DNA of 64,000 bases, from positions 248,001-312,000 of the forward strand of contig SKCR01018431.1 in NCBI GenBank assembly GCA_019454045.1, in the 5' to 3' direction. Shown piece after piece: positions 33,420-46,218 of this stretch. The notes under the pieces were generated by a model. It worked only from the letters and a program-made list of their open reading frames with translations, searched no databases and was not told the DNA's origin. The stretch's first letter is position 1. Every line of letters starts with the position of its first letter. The translations under genes and the position numbers were made by a program. The DNA is from Zanthoxylum bungeanum (lineage: Eukaryota; Streptophyta; Magnoliopsida; Sapindales; Rutaceae).

Positions 33420-33740
33420 CCACACTAAGTATTTAAAATCCAATTTTAATACTAGTAGTGAACATATTTATGACAAACATATTTGAAGTCAGAGCCTTGG
33501 CCCGTCCTCAATTCCTTCATGTCTGCTTTGTCCAAATGCAGTCACGCTTCCGCGATCCGGTTTGCCACAATTTAGGTAGATATTTTGGGATATGTCCTTT
33601 ATCTTCCCAAAAGATTATAATGATTTTGCATTTGCCCTTTTCCACACCCTAGAAGCGTTCGGCCTAGCCTTGGTCTTCCGGAATGTCGAAGTAAGATGCG
33701 CCTTGCGCTACTTGCCTAATTGCAAACTTTGGCTTGATCT
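33420..33740 (-). pseudogene. Copia-4 gag C-terminus and protease start, decayed
   Basis: It is equivalent to the Copia-3 region: 'caaacatatttgaagtcaga' encodes SNMFVIN-type residues on the minus strand and a lysine-rich run precedes it. An open frame on the plus strand (33458-33652) is a shadow. Confidence 0.6.
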
Positions 33741-36390
33741 CATTGAGAATAGCCATTAACTCTCCAAGAGTTTATTATTGCAATTTAATACTTCAAAATC
33801 TAAATATAGATTTATGAAGATCCTTCAATTTCTTCATCATACTTTAAAGATATAATCCTTAGTTCTGATTTCGAAATTAAGGAGTCTATTTGGCAAGCAT
33901 AACAGATTAAGCACTAAAGTTATCATCACATGAATATTCCAAAAAATCATGTTCCACTTATTTGCTTAACTCCAGGCTTAGGCCTAATATGTTATTTTAT
34001 CAAATAAAGTAACTTATTAGTTTTCAGGACCATCCTGAAATTTATTCCCAATTTGAAAATTAAACCATTTAAATAAATTTTCCCTAGGATTGTGTTTTAA
34101 ATGTCAATCTTTCAATTTTATCTTGATTCTAATAGTCCAACTATTTAATCAACGATTTTGGTACTATTTATTATAATGATTATTATAATCCAATTATAAA
34201 ATCAACTATAAATGAATAGTTTGAATACAGTCCAACTGTAATATTTAAAACAACAATTTAAATATTAGTCCAACTAACATTTAATTTATTTGACGAATGA
34301 TATTTGTTTGAGCGCGTATGGCAAGTAATTAAACGAATATTGCAAATTTAATTCTTATCTCCCACTATTTTTCGGCGAGCCTCTAACCCTCTGTCGAGTA
34401 CTCGGGAAACCGTGTTTCCAAGTGGGCTAGGATCCCGTTAAATATCACACAATATTGACTTTGGCCAACAAATTATATGATAATTAACTAGGTAGATCTC
34501 TAAGATCAATTGGATCCAATCCAATTCCTATATCCAGTAGGAGAACATCCAAGTCCGAAACATATATCTTATATATGCAAATATATCCAATATATTGCCT
34601 AACCTTTTTCCTCTGAATCAACTAAGCATTGGCTTTGGCACAACAAACTTAGTGATCCCAGTTAAGCGGAACCCATTCACCATGGAAAGCTTCGTAATCA
34701 ATGTCGATGGACAAGAAGTGGTCTTGACTTTGGCCAACAAACCACAACTAAGACAAGACACCGATATAGAACAAAGCTCTCGTAATTCAAACACATCATC
34801 GACGGACAAAGGGCTTGACTTTGGCCAACAAACCAATGCCAGTCTTAGATCTTTAGTAAGAATCACTCAATGGAGGAAAAACGCTTAATATTTTGTAAGG
34901 GTTTTTTCGCGTGCAAATTGGCAACCAATTTATTATCTTTCTTAATGTCTCATCATCATACACCCTTAAACATGCATTCTAAACACATAATAAAGCGCGT
35001 ATAATTAAAATAATAATGATATGCGGATGGATACTTAACACATTGATCCTAGATCAAATCTCTCCATTTCCTCTCTCCCGCTAGCACAAGTATTTGCTTC
35101 TACCCGTTACACTACACTTCTAAATAAACCTCATTTACATTGAGGGGAATAGGTGAGAAGAGAAATACACAGAGTATGGATGTAATAGGCTGGACACGTA
35201 GGTCCAATTAATAAATTCTAAATTTATTACAACAATTTCTAAAATTGCCCCACCCACCTAATATCCATCCGATATATTTTATTCATGCATCGCAACCATG
35301 TATTCACACAAGCATGTTATCAATCAATCTAATCAAACTAATTAATCTGATAATTAATGACCATCAAATGTTCAAACAACGATTTGATTTTTCGCGAGTC
35401 AAACTCGTTTTGTGAATAAGTACTCAAAGTACGAATTCTTGAATTAAATTAAACTACAAAATTAAATCCAATTCAATTTGTATTTAATACTTATTCACTA
35501 TTTAATTCCAAATTAAATATTACACTTTATTAACGAACCTTTACGACTTAAATTCCAAATTTAATCGTTACTGGTCTCAAAGCCCGATTAATATCCAATA
35601 TTAATTTAATTAAAGTTCAATGGGCTTTTAATTAATTTCTTTAAGGCGTGGACTTTTGGTCAACTTGGGACAAACCCAATAACCAAAGCCCAATCAAGGA
35701 ATAACCCCATTAGCCTAGAAATCAATTTAGGTCCATTAGGCCCAATTAAATTATTAAGGTCCATTAGTCGCATTTGGGCTTTATTGAAGCGATTTTGGGC
35801 CCAATTGCATCCAACCAATTTAGCCTAAACTTAACTTGGTACAACCAAGCCCAATAACCCCATTTACAACATTTAAAGCCCAAATCCAATTTAAGCCTAT
35901 TTAATTAAACACAAAAATTCCAAATTTCATATTTAATTAAACTAAAGTGTATTACATAATTAATTACCCAAATCAATATTTCCAAAACACAAATTTGTAT
36001 AATTAATCATGCTTATCAACATTAAAATATGTCCAACACATTTTAACAAAAATCAAACCCATTTACATGCTCAATAAGTCTCGGCATTTGGGGATTTTCA
36101 AAATCGATTCGGTTTCAATCAAATTAAATCCACAATCAAAATTTCCCGAATGATTCTAACTCATCCAATGAATCAAAAATCAAAAATCCAAGACATTATG
36201 GCTAGTATACCTCTCGGCCAAGCTAAGTATTTTGGGCAAAATTGTTCCAAACAACTTTTCATCAAATTGATCCAATCAATCCTCAATTAAAACACATTTA
36301 AGCATACTCAATCATCCAATTTCATAAAATCATGCTCAAATATATTTTACCCAATTTTAAGCCCTAAATCAAATTTCATGCTTTTACTCC
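33741..36390 (-). other. Copia-4 leader with conserved overlapping frames
   Basis: Same layout as the Copia-3 leader. The antisense frame (34595-34888, plus) and sense frame (34618-34866, minus) are both open. TTGGCCAA motifs lie at about 34461, 34730 and 34821. A 'ggcccaatt'-rich stretch follows at 35610-35900. No gag N-terminus was seen. Confidence 0.55.
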
Positions 36391-36402
36391 GCTCTGATAC
36401 CA
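36391..36402 (-). other. Primer-binding site of Copia-4
   Basis: TGGTATCAGAGC on the minus strand, one base from the 5' LTR, complementary to initiator-Met tRNA. Confidence 0.92.
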
Positions 36403-36403
36403 T

Positions 36404-38475
36404 TGTTGGAGTTCTACGGTCCCGAGGATCGAATAACAAGCATAAAACAAATGTGAATACAATCGAAGAAAGTTGCGGAATACTTACATCGAGCGGTTGA
36501 GCGACGTGAGAGACAACAAAAATTTTCTGCCTCCTCCTAGAGTGCTCGGCAGTGGGCTATTTTGCAGTCTTCAAATTCGGCCATCTTGGTCCTCCATTGA
36601 TGCTCCAAGCTCCAAGCTTATCAAGGTGATTCCATGCTCATGAAATGAGTTCCCTATCACCTTTGTATGGCTCCTATGTGTGCTAGCACTCTTGATTTTG
36701 CAACAAAATCAACACATTTCTTCTTCCTAGTTCACGGTAGTAAGCAAAACCAGAAGAGAAAAAGCAAGTCCAAGACCGTGAGAAAGAGAGGAAAAAATGA
36801 CACCAAACCGTAAAAGAAAGAGAGAGAGATGGAAATGTTATGTTTGGTATTTCATTTTGTGTATCTAATACACAAAATTCAATTTCCAAAAAATCAAATA
36901 AAAATGATTTACCAAATACAAAAAAGTCAAGCCATTAAAGGCTTTTAACCACCACATCAACTATTCACATCATTCAATCAATCAAGTGACAAGTTGTCAC
37001 ATCACTCAAAGTGACTAATGATTTGACGTTTGATGCGACTAGCGATTTGACGCTTGATGTGACTTGCGTGCCGCACTCGAATTCGAAATACGAATGCGCT
37101 CGCAAACACTCTCGGGCACGGGTTCGCTAATTCCAAATTAATGAATTTTCGTTGCTACGCAATTAAATGATTATGCCTAGCGAAATCACTATTCACGTTG
37201 CTAACGAATTAATTCTAAATTAACTCGTTCGCCCGAATTAAAATCTAATTTCAATTCCGCGTCGAAATCCAATTTCGTATAATATATCGAATATATTATT
37301 TTACCGATTAAGTCCAAATTAATCATTTTTTCTCTTTAATTGATATTTTATCCCAGATAAAATATCTCCGTAATTAATCCCAGATTAATTTTCTCTATCA
37401 TCTAATTAATCCCAGATTAATTAAAGTGTGAGTCATACGTCATCGGTGAATCTTTGGGAAGCGACCCATGAGCTCCTCGGATAAGTTGTCAGTAAATTCG
37501 GTTGTCGGACTATCCGAACACATAAGTACCTCGTACTACGTTTGTACCGATTTACAAGATAAGGTTGGCTTCTAGCAAAGCGCCATGCCTACCCAATTCT
37601 CCAGAAATATCCTCACAGGAATATATTGATCTATATCAGGCGTAGTATACGTGGTATTGCGTATTTCGATCCAGTATCGGATGATCACATGCAAGGTCTG
37701 GGGCTGGTACAGTGTCTGCCCCGTACGAAGCATATATCGGATCACGAGCAACTAGTCTCTTTATTATCGGATAATCATGACCAAGTTATATTATCCCGAT
37801 AGTTGCAACCCTTAGATAACCAGTTATGTATCCCTGCGCGATCATCATCTCCATATGACTGGAGTGATACTTCCGTCTTGACATCATACCCAACACACTA
37901 CGATTCTCAATATACCCAGCGGAGGCGTACCCAGAACCTGTTAAAGCCCTGGACGACCAAAACCAAAGTATATTGATTGTCGTAAGTATTAGCGGTGCAA
38001 GTCTCAGGTTAAGACCAAATACACCTACCCTGATTTCGGACTTCCATAGACACATAGTCATACTACCAATGGAATTCTGAGGGGGTCTATCCAGAGCGAA
38101 GCTGTTTCCCGTACCATCGGTAAAACACAGCCTCCTATTATACTTGCATGAGTATCCTATACCCAAATATATGAGAACTATGTTGTTATGCCCTCATAAC
38201 GTGCACAAGTGTAATACTAGCCTTTTACGCATTATCGATGTCCAATCTCGATAATACTCTGACTAGGGATATTTAATGATTTATCCTTCATGGATTGATA
38301 CTGTCTCATATCATCTCAATCCAGGAACAAATCATAGGGACCTCCTATCATTTATACATCTTGGTGATCTAACCACAAATGATAAGAGTGCAATCTCCTT
38401 TGTCACATAGTTAATTTGTACAACAACACCATGATCTGTACAATTAGTGACGATATGGGTCATAACTGTCCAACA
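36404..38475 (-). repeat. Copia-4 5' LTR (2,072 bp)
   Basis: It begins TGTTGGAGTTCTACGG and ends in GTCCAACA. It is full length with all blocks present. Near its end it reads 'gacgatatgggtcat', the variant that explains the ATATC next to Copia-1. Confidence 0.9.
37123..37422. repeat. Hairpin ladder in Copia-4 5' LTR
   Basis: Nine or so rungs are present. GATATTTTATC/GATAAAATATC around CCA and the two AATTAATC/GATTAATT rungs are perfect. The CGATTAATT rung has decayed (ATTAAGTCC). Confidence 0.7.
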
Positions 38476-38480
38476 CTAAC
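38476..38480. other. Target-site duplication of Copia-4, right copy
   Basis: CTAAC, identical to 25895-25899. Confidence 0.9.
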
Positions 38481-39874
38481 TATCCTAGAGACTTATTACT
38501 CTAATGCCTTAAACAATAATCAAAATAAAAAGACATGGTTCCTTGTCACATGAGCTACCATCAAGGATCTATCGCGCAACCACCAACTACTAGATCAACA
38601 TATTCTTCCAAAAGATGATCACATGTACCACAGGACACAGTGAACCTAAGCCCATCAAGAAATTTTCATGCATGAATGAAATGACGTTATACAGCTCTTA
38701 AAAACTTTGATTTTAAAATAAAACTTTACCGATTGATATAATATTTACATTAAAAGGGGGCCATCGGGTCTTGGTATACGCTACAGGGCAATCGGTCGGG
38801 ATTTTTATGTTCTACTTTAGAACATATTTAACCATTACCATTAATGGTTCTTTTACTAGTAACATTCACCAAACGTTACCATAGATGACCCTTTACCGAA
38901 TCATCACCTATGGTATCCCATTACAATTTATGGTTCATTTACCAGTAACTTTTACTAGTAACCTTTACCAAACGTACCATAGATGACCTTTTACCGAATC
39001 ATCACCTATGATAACCCATTATCATTTATGGTTCTTTTACCAGTAACCTTTACCAAACGTTACCATATGTGACCCTTTACCGAATCATCACCTATGGTAA
39101 CCCATTACCGTTTATGGTTCATTTACCAGTAACTTTTACCAGTAACCTTTACCAAACGTTACCATAGGTGGCCCTTTACCGAATCATCACCTTTTGTAAC
39201 CCATCACCATTTATGGTTCATTTACCAGTAACCTTTACCAAACGTTACCATAGGTGACCATGTACCGAATCGTCACCTATGGTAATCCATCACAGTTTTC
39301 CTTTACCAAAACGTTACCATAGGTAATCCATTACCAAAACATTACCTATGGTAACCCATTATCATTTTCGTTTACCAAAACATTACCGCAGGTAACCCAT
39401 TACCAAAAGATTACCTACGGTAACCCATTACCATTTTCCTTTACATAAACGTTATCGCAGGTAACCCATTACCAAAACATTAACTACGGTAACCCTAACC
39501 ATTTTCCTTTACCAAAACGTTACCGCAGGTAATCCATTACCAAAACATTACCTACGGTAACCCATTTCCATTTTCCTTTACCATATACCCCATGTAGCAA
39601 TTATACCAAGTCCGCATGAAATTCATTTCAAGTAAAAATTAAAACCATGATGCAATACATGTTATTACCGGAATAGTTCATACATTAAACATGACATTAG
39701 TTATACGATTAACGTAAACTATATGCACAATAACAAGAAACAATCAACATATATTTTACAGTAAACAATCATCATATCTTTTACAGTAAACATCTATAAC
39801 TATACTAAATCTACTTGACTCAAATCATCATTCAACAATCACGATAAATATATCACTCAATTCAATACATAAGT
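38481..39874 (-). repeat. LTR-H, right part
   Basis: Continuation of the sequence interrupted by Copia-4. There is no coding signal. The first 350 bp are unique in the window, then a palindromic tandem array (38831-39583), then AT-rich sequence up to the Gypsy-2 start. Its assignment to a gypsy LTR rests on the TGTAACTCCCCGG start at 25677 and is uncertain. Confidence 0.4.
38831..39583. repeat. Palindromic minisatellite of GGTAA/TTACC units
   Basis: There are two sub-arrays. In 38846-39290 the word GGTTC starts at 38846, 38932, 39030, 39116 and 39215, giving spacings of 86, 98, 86 and 99 bp; the longer spacing comes from an extra 'ttttaccagtaa'-like 12-13 bp copy. In 39296-39583 'ttttcctttac' recurs at 39296, 39365, 39434, 39502 and 39571, a period of about 69 bp. 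Both are made of TTACC-TAT-GGTAA and GGTAA-CCCA-TTACC style inverted repeats. Confidence 0.85.
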
Positions 39875-42293
39875 TGTAACATCCCCATAAGCCTCTGACT
39901 CTGCCAACTGCTACTCAATTATTAATAGTCATTTCTCAAATTATATGTATATCAATTATGTGGGATCGTAGCCCAAACTTAACAACTTAATAAACAAACT
40001 CTACTTCATTACTGTATACATACAGACACATGTTTCTACAACGACTACACATATCTCAAGTACTAATACATGATTTTTATTTGATTCTGACTGACTCCAA
40101 CTGGACTTTTACTCTTTGACTTGGATTGGTGGACTCCAAACCTCGAGAATACCTGCAACCACAGAAAACTGGGAGTGGGGGTATGGGTTAGATGTCGTAT
40201 GATCTAAGTAAGTGGACAAAAATAGAAATACTAATATCAAAACACTTAGATATAAAACAAAAGTGCTAGAAGAACTCTTTATATGAAAACTCTTTTGTAA
40301 TACTGCGTCTGAAATATTCTTTATAAAACTCATCTTTCGTAAAATTACTTTTGAAGCTCTGGTTTCGGAAAACTATTTATAAAATTTGATTTTCTGAAAG
40401 CTGTATACTGAAAATTTGGAATCCGAAACTAGTCTGTATCTGAAAAACTTGACGCATGGGGGCGTTACGTATCGTCGTCCCCCCATACGCATATTGTGAG
40501 CCAGGAATGCAAAACCATGACTTTGGGGCGTTACGTATCGCCGTCCACCAAAGCATGCCAATCTTGTCCCTGAAACTGATGGTCTTGGGACGTTACATAT
40601 CTCCGTCCCCAAGCCACAAACTAGAACTGGTCGTGCCGATCTATACTACCATCCAAGCTCTGAAACTAGGGTCTAGGGGCGTTACGTATCACCGTCCCCT
40701 AGCCTTGAACTAGGATATGGGGCATTACGTATCGTTGTCCCCTCAGTCCTCTACATGCACATGTTCTATGTCCGTCAATTCCATCTCTGTATAGTTACAT
40801 ACTGGGGGGGGTTTTCCCATGTGCCCTGAAAAACATAAAAATCATATTTTGAAATCTCAAACTGTACAAAAATATTTTATTTTCTAAATAATCATCATAA
40901 GAATATTAATTGTATTAAAAATTCCAGCTAACACCCTATAGCGTATAAGTAAGTCTGTCATTAAAGAAATAAAATGAAAAATCAATTTAAAGAAGAAGTG
41001 TCCACTCACTGTTTTTGGAATCTGGCTGGTGTTGGATCCCTTACCGAAGAGAGTTGCGATTCTTGTGGATAATCTAGGATCGGGAACTTGATTAGTATAT
41101 AAGTAGTAAAATAAAACTTGATAATTAACTAAGCTTAACGATACATCAATATGTTTTACATATTAGGCTTATCATGATCATATTTTGATGTAGGATATGT
41201 ATACGAACTGATACGAGACCCCAAGGGTGGCCTTTAATGCGCTAGGGTGGATATGGGGTGGTTTAAAACTAATTCTGGAAAATTCTGTTCCACGCGTCGC
41301 GAGGCAGTTTTCCAGGATTCTACCTCTTTCTTCTTCAACTCCCATTCACACAAAGCAAAACCCTAACATTCCCATACTACAATCAATACTCAAAACACCA
41401 TATTATACCCAATTCCACATAAACCAAATCATCATTTCATCAACAACCAACTTTCAATCTATTCTATATACTCCATAAGATTAAACCCAAAACTTAACAA
41501 ATTTTTAATCAATATAATTAGTCAAACAATTATCACCTCAATTATCATCATATCTCAATCATCTACACATAACAATCATCCCAACACCTCTATTCTATTA
41601 TCATACTTCCAAAATCTAAAATTAAGTTTATTGGTCAAGTCTTTTACCTTATTTATTTTGACTCTTCTTCATTCCTCAAATCCTCATAGTAGCTTGTCTT
41701 CTTCTTAGATTGATGGATGGTTGGTTTACACCTCTTCTTCTTCCCTTTTTCCTTTTTCTTATTCTTTCTTTCTTTCTCTTTCTTCTTCTCTACCTCACCA
41801 CACGTTTCTTTCTTTCTTCTTTTTTCAAAATTTGTGATTTGTGAATAGTATACTCTTTATATAGTGGGGGGTTGAATGATATTTGGAATATTGAAGAAAA
41901 TGTAGAAGTTAGTGGAAAGTTGGAGAATCTTCCAATTTGACCCAAAATCATTATTCATCCGAATTTTGACTTATGTTTTGACCTATATATGGTCCGAATT
42001 TAGACAAATGTTAAACACGAAGTTATAGATCTCGATCTTAGCTTTCTGACGATATACAATTTATAAAAATCAGAGTTTGTACGAGAAAGTTATGGCTCAA
42101 ATACAATGGACTGTCCGGAGTGGTATATTATATGCTCATATCGAAATTCCGGGGAATTAACCGATCATCCCTCAAAGCCGTTCCAGGGGTGTATAGATGC
42201 TCGGACATAAGTTATTTTTCACAACGCTCATTCCATGATATAATAGTACTACAGTCAGGAGTTCAACTGTAGTAGAGACCTCCGTTCGTTACA
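39875..42293 (-). repeat. Gypsy-2 3' LTR (2,419 bp)
   Basis: It begins TGTAACATCCCC and ends CGTTACA on the plus strand. It matches the 5' LTR (56318 onward) through 'ttaactaagcttaac', including the stem-loop units. The right-hand part (41150-42293) has no partner in the window apart from patches of Gypsy-1. Open frames here (for example 41227-41478) lack any recognisable domain. Confidence 0.85.
40452..40746 (-). repeat. Five stem-loop units in Gypsy-2 3' LTR
   Basis: The core CGTTACGTATCGCCGT (variants) lies between arms that differ per unit but pair: GCATGGGGG/CCCCCATACGC (40454-40490), CTTTGGGG/CCACCAAAG (40521-40553), CTTGGGA/TCCCCAAG (40584-40613), CTAGGGG/CCCCTAG (40673-40702), and a decayed fifth unit TGGGG/CCCCTCA (40718-40746). 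Confidence 0.8.
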
Positions 42294-42308
42294 ATTTCTC
42301 CCCTCCTT
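42294..42308 (-). other. Polypurine tract of Gypsy-2
   Basis: The minus strand reads AAGGAGGGGAGAAAT just before the 3' LTR, preceded by GAGGACGAAT, the usual tail of plant gypsy interiors. Confidence 0.75.
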
Positions 42309-45300
42309 AAATATGATTCGTCCTCGAATCCTCTTTAAACTTGGAATCTTATTACAAATAACAGGATTCATTCTTACTACCTTAACTAACTATGCACTCG
42401 TATCTATCTTTATTTCATCAACTATAAAATATTACTGATCATTTATCATTTTTCTAATAAGCATACTTTAATCTTCATTTTATCTTTAATTTCTGCTGAT
42501 TACTAATACTACGGCCACGCTACAGTTCTTTATGGTGCATCAAGGAAACTTCAATCCTGGATTTTTTGTTGTACTCTACTCACTCCAGCTCATTACCGTA
42601 TGAGCTATCAGTCTTAAATGGTACTGCATTTGTGGTTTACATCTACGATTTATAGTTCTTGATTGTTAAGCCTTCTTGTATCTACCTACAAGAAAATATC
42701 TAAAGGTTTTTTTGTTAAGAACTTAAAGCCCTCAAACTTGTTTTACATAGTGATCTCTCATCTCTGAAGGTACTGTGTGTCCTACAATGGGTTCATGCAC
42801 TCATGCCTTAACTCTGAAAGGTATGTACATACATATATTCTTACTTTTGCCTTTTTATATAACTTAAAACCTTGTAGTACAGGGTCATATCCTGTATATA
42901 CCTCTTACTCACTATCTTATTTACCCAATGGGTTTGTACTATGAAGGTAGGTCCTTATAGCTTTTCTGAGAACTTAACTGTTCAAAAGCTTTTAGACGGG
43001 GATGCTGGCTATTCAGTTCTAGTTAAAATTCATGCTTTCATCATACCTCTGCTTCCATTGCTACTGTAAGTTGGTTATGGTTGTCAATGCTAACTTGTTT
43101 CCTCATAGTTTAGTGCGGTCAAATGTCGTCACTTAAATACATGCATATATACCGTATCTTGAAGATTCACTTGCTAATTGCAACTCTTCAATGCCTTATC
43201 TTTTTGATTCCATGGTATACTATAATATATATATACCAAACCACCCATACCCGTGGCTTAGGCCGTCCCAAACCCGTAGTGGTTTGGTCAACTAAGACTG
43301 GGGTTGGGTACTTAATGTACTCTACGTGACCTAACACGTAAGAGATCTTTGGTTTCATCAAGATACCAAGAAGCCTAGCTGTTACTTACTTTTATCCTTA
43401 TTTATTAGATATTCCCCCATACCGTTGTTGTATCTTGATGGCTCCACTTCCAAACCTTTTCCTTAATATTCTTTTCATCTTCTACTTTATCCCATTCTTC
43501 ACTAAGAACTTTCTTGGTCTATTTCTCTATATTCCTATCTGAGGAATATATATATATATATATTCTTCCTTTACATGTCCATTTATTACGTTCTAATTCT
43601 AGTTTCTTGTTCCTCTGTCATTACTTGACACTACATATTCTCTGAATCACCCCATCTGTTCAACTTCTCTCCTCATTCCTTTGCTGTTACTTATTTATAT
43701 TCTGTTGTTAAAGTAAATCCGAAGGTTTTAAGTTCCGGTTCTCTTTCACTATATTTTCATTTATTTCTAGGAGTATCCCGAGGCAATCTTGAAAATTTAT
43801 TTATGTGATTATTGTCTAACGAGGGTTGGGAGAGTGGGAACTTATCCTAAAGTCTTCAAATTATGGTGATTTTAAATACACATATTTCTCATTTATGAGC
43901 CTAGTACTCTCGTGAATCTATATATGTGATATTTTCCTTTACATTAAGGTACTACTGCTAAAAAGTGTTTGGTTTGCCTTTTCCAATCTTACTTTTGATC
44001 ATTTCCAACTATCATAGACACTACCTCTTCTACAGAATCCTTCTGGAATTATGATCTATAAAACCTTCCTTGTGCTTCCTCTGCACAACATCCTATATAG
44101 TCTCTATTATTAAATCTTCTTAAATCGTTACTTTCTCTCTCTGAATACCGCTAAATTCTTTTGCTATTCTTTCTTAAGAAACTTACTCTCCTACAAGGTT
44201 TCTTTCTTGTCTCAGATCCTTGAACTCCTTACATCTTTATTTTCTAGAAACTCCATCCACTTTGATTGCTTAAAACTTCTCTACTAAGTTTCTTGGTTTG
44301 GTGCAACTCTTTTTCTAGTTTCCCCTTCGTACTTCTAAGTCTTTACTTCTATAAGGGTTCTTTAACTCAATGGTGGTTTCCGAATTTAGCTCAACTTATG
44401 ATAGTTTCTAATCATCTCATCTTATACTTCTTATCTATGTTTCATTGGACTCATGGATTTTGGCAATCGAGCCATCTTATAACTCACATATTCTCTTAAT
44501 TGCTCTTTCTTATTGGTTCTTTTCTTTATTGGACTCTAAATTGGGAATGGATACATGCTCACATGTCTAGTTCGATGTTATTTGCTTACTCGAATCAAAG
44601 TTTCTGGAAGGAAATGCCCATATTCATTATGTAGGAAATTGGTCGACCACTCCATGTCTCGGGGTCCCACAACTACCATCAATTCTCTACACTACTATCT
44701 TCTCATTATGTCATCTTTATGCCCAAATGCACTGAATTTCTTTACTTCTTCTCGTGTTCCTCTTACCATTTGCTTGTCCTATTCTTTGCTCTACGCCTTA
44801 CTACTGAGGCTAACGGTGGTTCATTTTTCTGCTTGCCTCTTAGATCTCCACTTCTTCTTCTTGCTATAAACCTCGATTTGGTCACTCTTATTCTATTTTC
44901 CATACTGGTACTCTTGTAATTTGCTAAATATCTCCAACTTCATAGGTCTATTCTTATATTCTTCTACGGATTCCTACTGGCTCGGGCTTATCTATGGGTT
45001 CTATGGTATTTGGTTTATCTTGTAGACTGCTACAAATCTTGTAAACCTTGTCTTGACTTGTCTAAATCTTTAGGTTATTCTGGGTACTTTTCTTCATGCC
45101 TTCTGAGACTTCCTGAATTCTTTTCATGGTTATCTACTTTCCATGGTCTTTCCATTTCTTAAGGTGGACTCCTGTTGGGTTTCTTACGACCGTCTATGTC
45201 TATACTGGTAGGATCTGCTTTATATCTCATCAGTTCTTTTCTTATATCTCGATGGGTTTATCCTTGTCCTAATATTATATGTCATGATGGAGTCTGTTTC

Positions 45301-45509
45301 TCATGTAAGGTAGGTATGAGCTAGATTCCATCAGGATAACTTCATTGATTGGCATCAAGAAGGGGTGAGGATCTGAGTTAGGTCGGGTCCTTATCTATAG
45401 GATTCATTGGTTAAGAAAACTAATCGTTGTTCATATCGTCCTCCATCCTATTTGCCTATGGCCCTGGGTTCGGGAAATCTATAATCTCTTCATCTTTATG
45501 ACATCTCAC
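42309..45509 (-). other. Gypsy-2 interior, 3' part, no recognised coding region
   Basis: It is pyrimidine-rich on the plus strand, purine-rich in the element's sense. I looked for gypsy reverse transcriptase, integrase and chromodomain words on the minus strand and saw none. Plus-strand frames (44266-44499, 44555-44869) are long runs of F, L, S and Y from the base bias. A 10-bp inverted repeat, ACCAAACCAC (43235) and GTGGTTTGGT (43279), and an AT dinucleotide run near 43550 are the only local structures seen. Confidence 0.55.
45505..45509. other. Target-site duplication of Copia-5, left copy
   Basis: CTCAC directly before TGTTGG at 45510 and again at 55541-55545. Confidence 0.9.
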
Positions 45510-45944
45510 TGTTGGTTTCTAAATTAGGTCCCAAGATCATAACAATCATGAAAATAATGTGTGAATACGTCAAAGGAGATAACGGAATACTCACATCGAT
45601 CGGTTGAGACTATTTGATGAAGAAAAAATCAATTTTTCCCTTGGACAGTCACGCCCATTGCAGCAGTCCACTGCCTTAATTTTCAGATTTTGCTTCATTA
45701 TTTTGAGCTTCGAACATGCGTCAAACGGTTCCCGGCTCGTGGGTGGGTTTCCCTATCACCTTCGTATAACTTCTAAGTGTGCTAGCACCATGATTTTTTC
45801 CACAAAAATCATCCAAAATGGCCTCCCATTCATGTGGTATAGGAGCTGAACCAGAAGCATAAAATGCTTCAAATGGGGGTGAGTTTCTTTGGAGAAGAAA
45901 GAGAAGAAAATGAGAGATAAGTATTGATTTGGTGAAACAAATGT

Positions 45945-45956
45945 TATATATATATT
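45945..45956 (-). promoter_or_regulatory. Possible TATA element of Copia-5 LTR
   Basis: AATATATATATA on the minus strand, at the same place in both LTRs (also 53890-53902). Position and sequence fit a TATA box, but no transcription start can be read from sequence alone. Confidence 0.35.
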
Positions 45957-46218
45957 TTGTAATTGATTTACAATAAATCATATACAAAAGATGCTTTCAA
46001 AAAGTCAAACTAATATATATAACAATTTATTCCAATCATGCTTTCAAAAGCAGTTTACAACAACTTCAATCAACTATTCACATCAACTCACTTTAATAAA
46101 GTGACTACATGTCAAGTCACATCACTCAAAGTGACAAGTGATTTGACGCTTGATGTGACTTGCGTACCGCACTCGAATTCGAAATGCGAATGCGCTCACA
46201 ATCACTCTCGGGCTCGGG

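Larger units (their letters stand above)
25900..38475 (-). mobile_element. Copia-4, dead Ty1/copia retrotransposon with a nested solo LTR
   Basis: This minus-strand element has a perfect 5-bp duplication (CTAAC). Total length is 12,576 bp, or about 9.7 kb without the nested Tat-1 LTR (29351-32185). The order from the right is 5' LTR, primer-binding site, leader, gag/protease, integrase, reverse transcriptase (split by Tat-1), RNase H, and a truncated 3' LTR. The polypurine tract and the first part of the 3' LTR are replaced by a displaced reverse transcriptase fragment at 27815-27892. The duplication is intact, so the rearrangement happened before or during integration, or internally later. 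Confidence 0.9.

Noticed and set aside
38831..39583. CRISPR array
   Set aside because: The repeats run through the whole unit with no unique spacers, and the context is a plant retrotransposon.
44266..44919. Membrane-protein-like frames in the Gypsy-2 interior
   Set aside because: The F, L, S and Y richness comes from a pyrimidine-biased strand. They are opposite to the element's sense and overlap one another.
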